Source of the DNA: Terfezia claveryi
Lineage: Eukaryota; Ascomycota; Pezizomycetes; Pezizales; Pezizaceae
Length of the DNA: 16,502 nt
Direction of reading: 5' to 3'
Assembly: GCA_015179025.1 (NCBI GenBank)
Contig: WHUX01000628.1
Coordinates: 1-16,502, forward strand
Position numbers and translations under genes: made by a program. Shown here piece after piece: positions 8,715 through 16,427 of this stretch. Below the pieces are notes generated by a model. That model was not told where the DNA came from. It was given only the letters and a program-made list of their open reading frames with translations, and did not search any database. How positions within the stretch are numbered: position 1 is the first letter of the stretch; every line of letters begins with the position of its first letter.

Positions 8715-9484
8715 TCGACTGGAGGGGGTGTTGGTGAGCGTCTGCCGGCAATCGTATTAAGGTGGTAGGGTTCCAACAAACTAATATGAAAAACTGGGTG
8801 AGTTTTGCCTGTACTTGGGGGAAGCTCTAACTCATAGGCATAAGTGCCATAAGCCGTTTAATTCTAAACTTCCCTCGTAACTTGTAGTCAAGCTTCTTGG
8901 TCGGACGCCTTGTTTTGATGTTCTTTGCATTGACCATGACCCAATCTCCCACTTTGAATGTCGGTTCCTTCTCTGCTACCTTGAGATTGTAGTATTTGGA
9001 CATCCGGTCCTGTGCTGCCTTCATGTTCTCCCTCATAGCCTCCCTCATTGCGTCCAAGGTTTCGACTGTCTTGACTGCCTCAGGGTTGTTCGATTCAGTT
9101 GAGGCTTCGGTTGGGTTCTGGAAATTATTTTCTGGGTGTTGAGCATATGCGGCAAAGAATGGTGTGAGTTTGGTACTAGAATGGACAGTGTTATTATAAC
9201 AGAACTCGGCAAATGGTAATAACTCGACCCAGTCATCCTGATCCCAACAGCAATACGTCCGTAGATAATGCTCAAGGGTCTGGTTGACTCGTTCAGTTTG
9301 ACCATCAGTCTGGGGGTGATATGCCGAGGACTTATCCAACTCAACTCCTAATAACCGCATTACCTCCATCCAAACGAACTTGTAAATACCGAATCCCGAT
9401 CCGAAACAACCCTCTTTGGTAATCCATGCAGCCTCCAAACCTCCTTGACAAATATCCCAGCCAACTCTTTTGCCTTCCGGTTCT
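8715..9484 (-). pseudogene. pol: Integrase catalytic core and C-terminal part of element C, frame-broken
   Basis: This DDE-type integrase inserts the element DNA into the genome. Just upstream of 9375, in one frame, lies VVSDRDSVFTSSF (second catalytic Asp). After a lost T in a run near 9378 the frame of 9438-8827 continues with SSAYHPQTDGQTERVNQ (catalytic Glu in the TERVNQ turn), DDWVELLPFAEFCYNNTVHS and VGDWVMVNAKNIKTRRPTKK, the latter being the usual C-terminal DNA-binding region. Another one-base break near 8855 moves the end (YAYELELPP, then [13 protein letters not shown]) into a third frame leading toward the chromodomain. Apart from the frame breaks the motifs are complete and I see no internal stop caused by substitution. 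Confidence 0.88.
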
Positions 9485-9930
9485 TTAAAGGAATGAAATG
9501 CGACATTTTAGTAAACCTATCAACAATAACCCAATCTGATTATACCCTTTGACTGGTGGTAAATCAGTGATGAAATCCATCGAAATATGTTCCCACGGCC
9601 TATAGGGGATTGGAAGAGGTACGAGCTTGCCATATTTCTTGTGTCTTGCGTTTGTTTCTTTGGCAAGCATCGCATGTCGAACGTAGTTTCGTACCCAGTC
9701 TTCCATGTTAGGCCAGTAGTAATTTCGTTTCATGAGCTCGAGGGTTTTGTCACGTCCGAAATGACCTGCAACTTTAGCATCGTGCACTGGAAAGCCACTT
9801 TCAACTTAAGGGAGTTGTTGTCAGGTATATATAGGCGACGTTCATAGGTTACCATGTCATCTTCTAAACCGTAATGATCGAGTCCAGGATACTCCTTGCC
9901 AAACTTCAACGCGTTCCGAATCCCTAACAC
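9485..9930 (-). pseudogene. pol: Integrase zinc-binding domain and start of core, element C, frame-broken
   Basis: The upstream piece (9930-9730) codes for the linker with [26 protein letters not shown]. After a one-base deletion near 9783 the piece 9787-9485 carries the HHCC domain: [20 protein letters not shown], then the CDAC pair, which here is read in a wrong frame because bases are missing near 9680. Next come KKYGKLVPLPIPYRPWEHIS and MDFITDLPPVKGYNQ with the first catalytic Asp. A lost C near 9535 then breaks the frame before VDRFTK. Elements A and D each retain the intact version at these places, so the breaks are private to C. Confidence 0.85.
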
Positions 9931-10192
9931 TTGTCATCCTTGAGGCCAGCCTCTTGGATCTCCTTCGACCAACTTGATTCTTCTGTTTGTGAGGCCTTCA
10001 CTGCCATATGCGGCGCGTTACTAGACTCTCCTCACTGTTCCTAGTTGGAATTGACCAGGCTTGAACATCCGAATCGTGTGGTCCTGCTTCTCTCCCCTCC
10101 TTCGAGGTCAGGATCAACCTGACGAGAAAGCGCATCTGCCTTGCCATTCTTATCACCTGGGCGGTAGATGATTCTAAATTGAACTGGCTTAG
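9931..10192 (-). pseudogene. pol: RNase H C-terminal tail and linker of element C, truncated by D
   Basis: The minus strand encodes the end of RNase H ([20 protein letters not shown] in D) and the linker to integrase. Compared with D over about 275 nt I find no substitution, only five one-base deletions, each shifting the frame. Homology stops at 10192, where the LTR of element D begins; cttag (10188-10192) is the predicted target-site duplication. Confidence 0.85.
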
Positions 10193-10512
10193 TGTCACGG
10201 GGTGACATCCAGCCCTACCAAAGGTACTTGGGCCCTTATAGAACGACCCTAGAATCTATATGGACTCTAGGTACACTCTTAGCAGTGTGGTGCAAACGTT
10301 TCTAATACTTATCTATAAGAGTTAAGTATATGAAACGGGTATGAACCTCGGAATGGTTTATAATCATCCTAGATGGTTAAGACCCTTATGGAACGTCCAT
10401 AGACCCTTGAGGGAGCTACGGTTTAAGTTTCATAAGAATCCGATTAACGGTTCAATAGTTATACTCAGATTAATATGCTGACTATATGCATATATATGCT
10501 AGCTATTAGCTG

Positions 10513-10561
10513 TTACCCTGAAGTCTTGGCGTTACCCTGAATATTGAATTATTACCCTGAA
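10513..10561 (+). repeat. Three evenly spaced TTACCCTGAA boxes in U3
   Basis: TTACCCTGAA occurs at 10513-10522, 10532-10541 and 10552-10561, starts 19 and 20 bp apart, near two turns of the helix. The intervening bases differ while the boxes are exact, and the set is kept in the LTR of element C. An array of protein-binding sites is plausible but unproven. Confidence 0.75.
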
Positions 10562-10612
10562 CTGCAGGAAAATAATTCGGTAAAAATAACTAAAAAAATG
10601 AAGGACCGAGGG

Positions 10613-10633
10613 CGCACTTTAGACCAAAGTGCG
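10613..10633. repeat. 8-bp inverted repeat CGCACTTT-AGACC-AAAGTGCG
   Basis: The arms 10613-10620 and 10626-10633 are exact complements around five bases. The same palindrome is in the LTR of element C. A second GTGCGCC word follows near 10652. It may be an operator-like site; function unknown. Confidence 0.6.
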
Positions 10634-11346
10634 TCCGGTGACACTATAAGGGAGTGCGCCCAGGACAGAGGCCAAAGGTAGGGCCAAAACATAAAGTTCT
10701 CCGAATTTAATGTTCAAGGTTCTATCTAGGCCTACTCTTCGTCCTGATTCCATTTCTGCAATCCTTTTTATGATCGGAGTAAACTCATGGAGATATAAGA
10801 CTTTTAATATGGTCATATAGGTCCACGAGGAGGTTTACTTATTATTGGTAATAACTCCATGAATAATTTGGGTATCGAGATAAACTAAGATTCTATAATC
10901 TTCTATGCGTTGATACCTTTCCAATGGTAATCTACTTGTGACCCACGGTTCTCTATTCATAGAGTTATGTGCAGTTGAAAATTATTTTCAATGGACACTA
11001 GACACTATTAAGTGAATATTGCCGGAAACATAATTAGATACCTTCGGATATTGTCGGATGGTAATCGATAGTATCGGGATTGGTAACGTATCTGAAATTG
11101 AATTTAGTTGTCTCGGATAAGAATTCTTTAATGGGATAAGCGAGCTATAAGCGAAGTACGTATAATATGCAGACATGGGAATATTCTCTACGTTCGGGTT
11201 AGTAACCTGTGACAACGAGTGCAGATAGCAACTGCATTAACAAAGGTGTGGATGGCATAACACTTAGGAAGAAATTCCGAGGTGACAGGTAGGCCCGCGT
11301 TTTATAAAATATTTTTATCATAAGAATATCTACAAACACCGCGGGA

Positions 11347-11354
11347 TATAAATA
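11347..11354 (+). promoter_or_regulatory. TATA box of element D LTR
   Basis: TATAAATA about 295 nt before the LTR end and 350 nt before the gag ATG, conserved in element C. It most likely directs the genomic transcript of the element. Confidence 0.55.
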
Positions 11355-11648
11355 GTGCAAGTAGTTCCGGTTGAATTTATTCTACCACCAGCGAGTATTC
11401 GAAAGCAAGAGCACCTTGAGTACACGAAGCCTACAAAGTTCTAAGTCTTGAGTTAACTTTACGTTTAAGCGACATAGGATTTATTTTGTGTTGCGAAATA
11501 AGATCCGTCGTGAGGAACTACTGTTGGACTAAACTTTACTGCTATAGGATTGATATTCTGTGTTGCGGAATAGATATCGTTGCGGCAGGAAATTACGGCC
11601 GTCCTAATAGTCGCAAGAGCGCTATCAGTCAATAGGGCCCCCGTGACA

Positions 11649-11696
11649 TTACTTTGTAGCCAGTGATTCTCGCTACATTTGCTATATACTCTAATC
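11649..11696 (+). other. Leader between 5' LTR and gag of element D
   Basis: 48 nt beginning TTACTTTGTAGCCAGTGATT. A primer-binding site for a tRNA 3' end would start with TGG, and none is present here. The element may use an internal tRNA fragment or self-priming; I cannot tell which. Confidence 0.45.
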
Positions 11697-12150
11697 ATGT
11701 CTAGTTCACAGACACCAAGAGGGCCTCGCCAGCCCTACCAACCCCTTACATTCCCAGATGTCACACCCCGTGCCATCACACAAAGACCACACAATCTTCC
11801 TCAATCTGATACAGATACGAAGATGACCTTATTGATATCCCAATGGAGGACATTCTATCTCGTGGGATGGAATCCTCAAGACACCCTATATACTCTCCAG
11901 ATGAGTTAACCACATTCCCACCTGGCTTATTAGAACGATTTGGACAACCTTCCCGAAGGCCTCCCATCGAACAGCCAGTAACACATCATCACGACGTCCT
12001 ACCCAGCCACCACCACGTCCCACACGACCGTCTCGACCAAGTTTAAGCCAAGAAGAATATGACCAATTATTGGCACGAATTGTTAGAGATGGATCTATCG
12101 AGTTTGACGGCAACGAGCGGAGATTGCAGACCTTACAAGAGGTCTAAATG
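11697..12150 (+). pseudogene. gag: N-terminal region of element D gag, proline-rich, frame-broken
   Basis: The ATG at 11697 is the first after the LTR and has a purine at -3. It begins MSSSQTPRGPRQPYQPLTFP. The protein then jumps frame near 11810 to YEDDLIDIPMEDILSRG and SPDELTTFPPGLLERFGQPS. It jumps again near 11970-11985 to RRPTQPPPRPTRPSRP and SLSQEEYDQLLARIVRDGS, EFDGNERRLQTLQE. Each piece reads as real protein, so these are one-base breaks, either mutations or sequence errors. No function beyond a low-complexity N-terminal Gag arm can be given. Confidence 0.6.
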
Positions 12151-12733
12151 CCCAAGCAAGCTCCTAAAAGAAGCCCAAGATGCACATAAGGTTATTTTTG
12201 AAGGAGCAATGGCTACATATGAAGACCTAAAGTTATTACGACAACAGGTCACTGAAGAAGTAGCAGCTTTAAAAGGTCAAACGGAAGGACAAGAGGATGC
12301 AGTTAAACGTTTAACAGTATCTATCAGTGAGGCCTTAGAAAAACAATGGGAGGAACTAAGCAAGAAGCTCAAACAGGACACCGAGGCAATAGTTGATGCG
12401 GCTAAAGTAGAGTTTGATGGCATCAAAGCAGATGTTGTCAAACTCCATGAATGGACACAAAAGGCGATCAAACAAGAGCAAGATGATCGTATTCGCAGTT
12501 GTGAGACTAATAAAGAATCTGTAGAAGAACTCTCTCGTCGGATTCAGACTCACAAAAGGAAGCTCAAAGACCTACAAGAGCAACCACTCAGCCAACAACG
12601 TCCACCAAAACGCACTCGATCAATTGATGATGATATAGAAGATTTCATCATACGTGGTACTCGGACTGGTCCAGTACCACCCCTCCGCCTCCACCATCAC
12701 CTCCTCCACAAAGAAAACTCGAGTTCTTTCTGA
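12151..12733 (+). CDS. gag: Coiled-coil segment of element D gag
   Basis: The open frame 12059-12733 is credible from about 12155 on: KLLKEAQDAHKVIFEGAMAT, then long helical sequence (VKRLTVSISEALEKQWEELS, AIKQEQDDRIRS) to SRRIQTHKRKLKDLQEQ and an acidic DDDIEDFI near 12625-12650. Spacing of Leu, Ile and Val suggests a coiled coil of about 120 residues, a multimerisation role often seen in long Gag N-termini. The piece before 12150 is out of the native frame, and the tail after about 12655 is probably also read in the wrong frame, since a proline run (TPPPPPPSPPPQRK) appears in another frame there. Confidence 0.65.
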
Positions 12734-13409
12734 GAAAAAAGAACCTCGAAACCTCCCCCTACCACCGAAGTTCGATGGAACTTCAAGCAAGCTGAAGGAA
12801 TTCCTGATGAAGGTAGACCACACCTTTGAACGCATGCCGCTAACATACTCTACTCATAGCGAAAAAATCCTGTTCGTAGCGGATCTACTTACAGGAGGTG
12901 CGAGCACTTGGTACTACGCAAACCAACACAAGCGTACACCAGACTCCAACTCCGGATGGGTTGAATGGGACACGTTTAACGTCTTTAAACGTGAATTCAT
13001 AAACGCACATCAGAACCAGCATGAGAAGCGGGATGCGAAGGTCTCCCTTCAGAAGGAGTTCCAGAAAAAAGGTGAGTTGATGAAAGATTTCATCGCTCGT
13101 GTCAGGGTTCACCAGTTGGTAGCGGAACTACCACGGGAACAGCTCTGGGAGCACCTGATTAGTGCAATTCAGCCTGAGACTCGGGCCCATATGGTCCGAG
13201 TCAGTACTGATAAAGACATTCTAGATAAGGTACCTGCTAGTACAGAAATGTGCTTCCAGGCTATCGCAAATGCCGGGTCTCAGGTTGAGTATGAGAAGGT
13301 TAGGGAGGCCCATGCACAGAGCCAGTTCCGTCAAAAAGAACAGGCTGCTGGTGCGAAAAAGGAGGTACCCAATACCCCCAAGACTACCGAAAAAAATCCG
13401 AAACCTTAA
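12654..13409 (+). CDS. gag: Capsid (retrotransposon gag domain) of element D
   Basis: From about 12735 this frame reads as a Ty3-type capsid: LPLPPKFDGTSSKLKEFLMK, then ILFVADLLTGGASTWYYANQ, EWDTFNVFKREFINAH, ELMKDFIARVRVHQLVAELP and LISAIQPETRAHM. It is the structural shell protein that packages element RNA in cytoplasmic particles. The ATG at 12654 is not native; the frame is entered from the coiled-coil part by a frame break in 12655-12730. It ends at 13409 beside a run of seven A (about 13388-13394), after which the native reading continues one frame over, so the stop here is probably not the true end of Gag. Confidence 0.85.
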   Translation: MVLGLVQYHPSASTITSSTKKTRVLSEKKEPRNLPLPPKFDGTSSKLKEFLMKVDHTFERMPLTYSTHSEKILFVADLLTGGASTWYYANQHKRTPDSNSGWVEWDTFNVFKREFINAHQNQHEKRDAKVSLQKEFQKKGELMKDFIARVRVHQLVAELPREQLWEHLISAIQPETRAHMVRVSTDKDILDKVPASTEMCFQAIANAGSQVEYEKVREAHAQSQFRQKEQAAGAKKEVPNTPKTTEKNPKP

Positions 13410-13776
13410 AGATCGGATTACCAAACCAAAGCAGAAGGCAAAAACCAAGCCTGATGCCAAATCCAAGCCCAAATCCGATACTTCCTCCAAGAAGGAAAAG
13501 GAGCCTGGTCAAGATAAAGTCACATATGCAATGCGACAGGCTCGGAAGAAGGATGGACAGTGCATCAAGTGTGGGGACAAAACCCACATGATGGGTGACT
13601 GTACGAATGGTTGGAAACCTACGGTTGAGTCAAAGGGAAAGGGAAAGGGAAAGGAGGAAGCAAAGAAGGTGGCGACAGTGTCTGCAGGAGCGGCTGTAGC
13701 AACGCCACTTGAGGTTCAGTTTGGGCATATTGTGAGCGAGGATGAGTTGGATTATGGGGAAAATTCGGACTGTTAG
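13384..13776 (+). CDS. gag: Nucleocapsid part of element D gag with CCHC zinc knuckle
   Basis: A Lys/Pro-rich basic stretch (KPKQKAKTKPDAKSKPKSD) leads to CIKCGDKTHMMGDC at 13561-13602, a canonical CX2CX4HX4C knuckle that binds RNA. Then come a KGKGKGKEE run and the tail PLEVQFGHIVSEDELDYGEN, closing with TAG at 13774-13776. The frame is open from 13270, but before about 13390 the capsid frame is the real one, so the switch lies at the A run. The stop is in the same frame as pol downstream. Confidence 0.85.
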   Translation, partial: LPKKIRNLKDRITKPKQKAKTKPDAKSKPKSDTSSKKEKEPGQDKVTYAMRQARKKDGQCIKCGDKTHMMGDCTNGWKPTVESKGKGKGKEEAKKVATVSAGAAVATPLEVQFGHIVSEDELDYGENSDC

Positions 13777-13817
13777 GGATGCGGGCTATCTAGTACGTCG
13801 GGTCGGATAGTCTCGCA
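13774..13817 (+). promoter_or_regulatory. Candidate gag-pol readthrough signal: UAG plus hairpin
   Basis: TAG (13774-13776) is followed by GGA and then a stem: TGCGGGCTATC (13780-13790) pairs with GATAG and CTCGCA (13806-13810, 13812-13817), 11 pairs including one G-U, with a single bulged T at 13811 and a 15-nt loop. Gag and pol share the frame, with no other stop between. The first ATG of the pol frame is only at 13894 and has C at -3. Copy A keeps the stop and ten of the eleven pairs. In gammaretroviruses a UAG followed by RNA structure gives readthrough; here that mechanism is inferred. Confidence 0.55.
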
Positions 13818-15798
13818 GGATTGGTTTTCTATTTGTGTTATAAGGAATGGCATCTCTGTTAGCAGTTGGAAGGAGGAACATGAAGGGGAACCGATGGATA
13901 TTGACCCTGTTTTGATTAGTTCTGTTTCTCGTAATTTGTCTTCTTCTGCTATCTCTTCTCTTTCTTTATCAAATAAAAACGCAAAAAAAGGGACAAAAAG
14001 AAAAGCTGATGATGAGGTGGCTCCTCATATTGGCGCACTCGAAAAAAGACCACGAAAGGTGGCGGTGCCGGATATTTCATTGGATGGAATTAAGGATCTC
14101 TCTTTAGCAGGAAAATCGGGTGCGAAGGTATTGAAGCGTGAAGGACTGAAATTTCTTATCTCTGTTAAGTTATCTTGGATGTACGGAGGAAATAAACGCG
14201 AAATTTCCATTAATGCTTTGGTTGATACTGGCGCAGAAGCTACGATTTTTGATTCTTCTTTCGTTGAACAGATGATGCTGCCTTGGGTTAAGAGGGAGAA
14301 AAGACTGAGACTAGAGAGCGCCGACGGCTCGATTCTCAAGAGGTCTGGTACAGTGCAGGTTCAGAACCTGCAGATGGAGGTCCCAGATGCAAGATCGGGA
14401 CGAAACAAAACTCTTGACCTGGTAACTGAGGTTGCGTGCCTCGAACCAGGTCTTCCACTCATTTTGGGGATGGATTGGATTAAAGCCAATTGTGATAAGC
14501 TACGGGTCACCACTCCTTATGGACTCGAGCTAAAAAGAGCGTTGGAAATCGAGGAGGTTACTGATTTCGCTGACTTTGACGAAGTACTTGCAGAGACTCA
14601 ATATGTCGGATTAATTGAAATAGGGGAATGGGATTATCAGAAGTTCGCTAATGGAGACGTTCGCAAGGTTATGAAAATAACAGCGACTGAAAATATCCAT
14701 GAACTTGCTGATCGATTGCCAACACAGTACAGGGATTTTGTAAAAATCTTTGGAAAGGAGTTGCAATCCGCCCTTCCCACGCACGGTCCACAAGACATGA
14801 CTATTGAGTTAGAAGAAGGAAAGAGTCCCCCGTCAGGAAAACTATACCCCCTCTCCCCTGATGAACTGGAGCTTCTCAAAGAATACCTAGATGAGATGCT
14901 CCGAACCGGCAAGATAAGACCGAGCAAAAGCAGTGCTGGCGCTCCTATATTCTTCGCCAAACAGCCAAATGGCAAGCTCAGAATAGTCGTAGACTATAGA
15001 GGGCTCAATGCCATAACCAAAAAAGACAAGTATCCCCTACCACTTATGACTACCCTAATGGAACAAGTTGGTACTTCACAGGTTTTCTCCAAACTCGATC
15101 TCAAACTCGGGTTTAACCTACTCAGAATAGCGGCCGGAGACGAGTGGAAAACAGCATTCAAGACAAGATATGGCTTATACGAATATACGGTTATGCCTTT
15201 TGGGCTAACTAATGCGCCATCTGTTTTCCAGCGACATGTTAACAATATTCTATCGGAACGAATTGACCGAGGAATAGTTGTATATATTGATGATATCCTC
15301 ATTTATACCCAAACAGAGGAAGAACATGTCGAGCTCGTCCGTTGGGTGCTGCAGAAACTAACGGAGAATAACCTTTGTGTTAACATAGACAAGTGTATCT
15401 TCCATGTCCCAGAAGTCGAATTCGTGGGATTTAAAGTAGGTACAAAGGGGATACAAATGGGGCAGAAGAAAGTCGAGGATATCCTCGCCTGGCAGGCTCC
15501 TCGGAACGTCAAAGAAGTGCAGAGGTTTATTGGGTTTGCTAATTTCTATCGCCGGTTTATTCAAGGCTTTAGTAGTTTGGCATTGCCGATTCAGACACTG
15601 ACGCACAATGGAGTTCCTTGGAACTGGACACAGCAGTGTCAACAGGCCTTCGATGAGCTAAAATATAGGTTCACCACTGCTCCGATACTATGCCATTATC
15701 ACCCAGAACGACCAAAAATGATCGAGACAGACGCGTCTGATCTAGCAAAAGCTGGTATTCTATCCAAAAAGAACCAGATGGTCGTTGGCACCCAGTAG
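13777..15798 (+). CDS. pol: Pol of element D: protease, reverse transcriptase, start of RNase H
   Basis: The frame is open from just after the gag UAG; the first ATG is at 13894, and residue numbers here count from it. Aspartic protease: DTG at 111-113 and ILGMDW at 190-195. Reverse transcriptase: VVDYRGLN near 366, first catalytic Asp 402 (SKLDLKLG), FGLTNAPSVFQRH, and YIDD at 464-467. RT tail: GFANFYRRFIQGFS and VPWNWTQQCQQAFDELK. RNase H starts with ETDASD (Asp 613). All catalytic residues are present. The frame ends early because one C is missing near 15765 compared with copy A, so the last 13 residues are out of frame. Pol makes the DNA copy of the element inside the particle. Confidence 0.92.
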   Translation, partial: GCGLSSTSGRIVSQDWFSICVIRNGISVSSWKEEHEGEPMDIDPVLISSVSRNLSSSAISSLSLSNKNAKKGTKRKADDEVAPHIGALEKRPRKVAVPDISLDGIKDLSLAGKSGAKVLKREGLKFLISVKLSWMYGGNKREISINALVDTGAEATIFDSSFVEQMMLPWVKREKRLRLESADGSILKRSGTVQVQNLQMEVPDARSGRNKTLDLVTEVACLEPGLPLILGMDWIKANCDKLRVTTPYGLELKRALEIEEVTDFADFDEVLAETQYVGLIEIGEWDYQKFANGDVRKVMKITATENIHELADRLPTQYRDFVKIFGKELQSALPTHGPQDMTIELEEGKSPPSGKLYPLSPDELELLKEYLDEMLRTGKIRPSKSSAGAPIFFAKQPNGKLRIVVDYRGLNAITKKDKYPLPLMTTLMEQVGTSQVFSKLDLKLGFNLLRIAAGDEWKTAFKTRYGLYEYTVMPFGLTNAPSVFQRHVNNILSERIDRGIVVYIDDILIYTQTEEEHVELVRWVLQKLTENNLCVNIDKCIFHVPEVEFVGFKVGTKGIQMGQKKVEDILAWQAPRNVKEVQRFIGFANFYRRFIQGFSSLALPIQTLTHNGVPWNWTQQCQQAFDELKYRFTTAPILCHYHPERPKMIETDASDLAKAGILSKKNQMVVGTQ

Positions 15799-16427
15799 CG
15801 TACTACTCGAAACGCTTTATCCCAGCAGAGCTCAATTACGACGTCCATGACAAAGAAATGGTTGTAATTGTCAATTGTTTCCAAGAATGGAGACATTTTC
15901 TCATGGGTGCCCCGGAGGAGATAATTGTGTATACGGATCACAAGAACCTTGAGTACTTTAATTCCACAAAAATACTCAATCGAAGGCAGGCCAGATGGGC
16001 GGAAATACTAAGCCAGTTCAATTTTAGAATCATCTACCGCCCAGGTGATAAGAATGGCAAGGCAGATGCGCTTTCTCGTCAGGTTGATCCTGACCTCGAA
16101 GGAGGGGGAGAGAAGCAGGACCACACGATTCGGATGTTCAAGCCTGGTCAATTCCAACTAGGAACGAGTGAGGAGAGTCTAGTAACGCGCCGCATCATGG
16201 CAGTGAAGGCCTCACAAACAGAAGAATCAAGTTGGTCGAAGGAGATCCAAGAGGCTGGCCTCAAGGATGACAAGTGGTTAGGGATTCGGAACGCGTTGAA
16301 GTTTGGCAAGGAGTATCCTGGACTCGAACATTACGGTTTAGAAGATGACATGGTAACCTATGAACGTCGCCTATATATACCTGACAACAACTCCCTTAAG
16401 TTGAAAGTGGCTTTTCCAGTGCCATGA
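15766..16427 (+). CDS. pol: Pol of element D continued: RNase H and integrase linker
   Basis: After the one-base break pol goes on one frame over: [20 protein letters not shown], then [13 protein letters not shown] (RNase H Asp) and [14 protein letters not shown], the conserved RNase H end. The linker [19 protein letters not shown] leads toward integrase. The ATG at 15858 is internal, not a start. The frame closes at 16427 because of one extra T in a T run near 16410 (elements A and C lack it). Confidence 0.88.

Larger units (their letters stand above)
6814..10192 (-). mobile_element. Element C: minus-strand Ty3/gypsy chromovirus (family 1), 3' part
   Basis: Read on the minus strand it runs RNase H tail, integrase, chromodomain, polypurine tract and 3' LTR, which is the Ty3/gypsy order. 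The LTR end at 6814 abuts the gag of element B (target-site candidate atatg, 6809-6813). The upstream part is interrupted at 10192 by element D, so its RT, protease, gag and 5' LTR should lie to the right of the window. It shows almost no stop mutations but many single-base frame breaks. Confidence 0.9.
10193..11648 (+). mobile_element. 5' LTR of element D (family 1), 1456 nt
   Basis: It opens TGTCACGGGGTGACATCC and closes CCCCGTGACA, followed at 11649 by non-LTR leader. The start contains the perfect hairpin TGTCAC-GGG-GTGACA. It is the inverted counterpart of 6814-8263. U3 holds the three TTACCCTGAA boxes and an 8-bp inverted repeat (10613-10633). The TATA box at 11347 leaves about 300 nt for R and U5. 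Open frames inside the LTR are not shared as proteins with anything I recognise. Confidence 0.92.

Noticed and set aside
9045..9344. Minus-strand open frame of 99 codons
   Set aside because: Overlaps the integrase core in another frame; the integrase frame carries the conserved motifs.
10513..10561. CRISPR-like array
   Set aside because: Only three 10-bp boxes with about 10-bp spacers inside a eukaryotic LTR.
13388..13394. Programmed frameshift at the A7 run inside gag of D
   Set aside because: It joins capsid to zinc knuckle within Gag, where recoding is not expected, and several similar one-base breaks occur nearby; mutation or sequence error is simpler.
14025..15642. Several minus-strand open frames of 60-112 codons opposite pol of D
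   Set aside because: Shadows of the pol frame; the equivalents opposite copy A exist only because that sequence is homologous.
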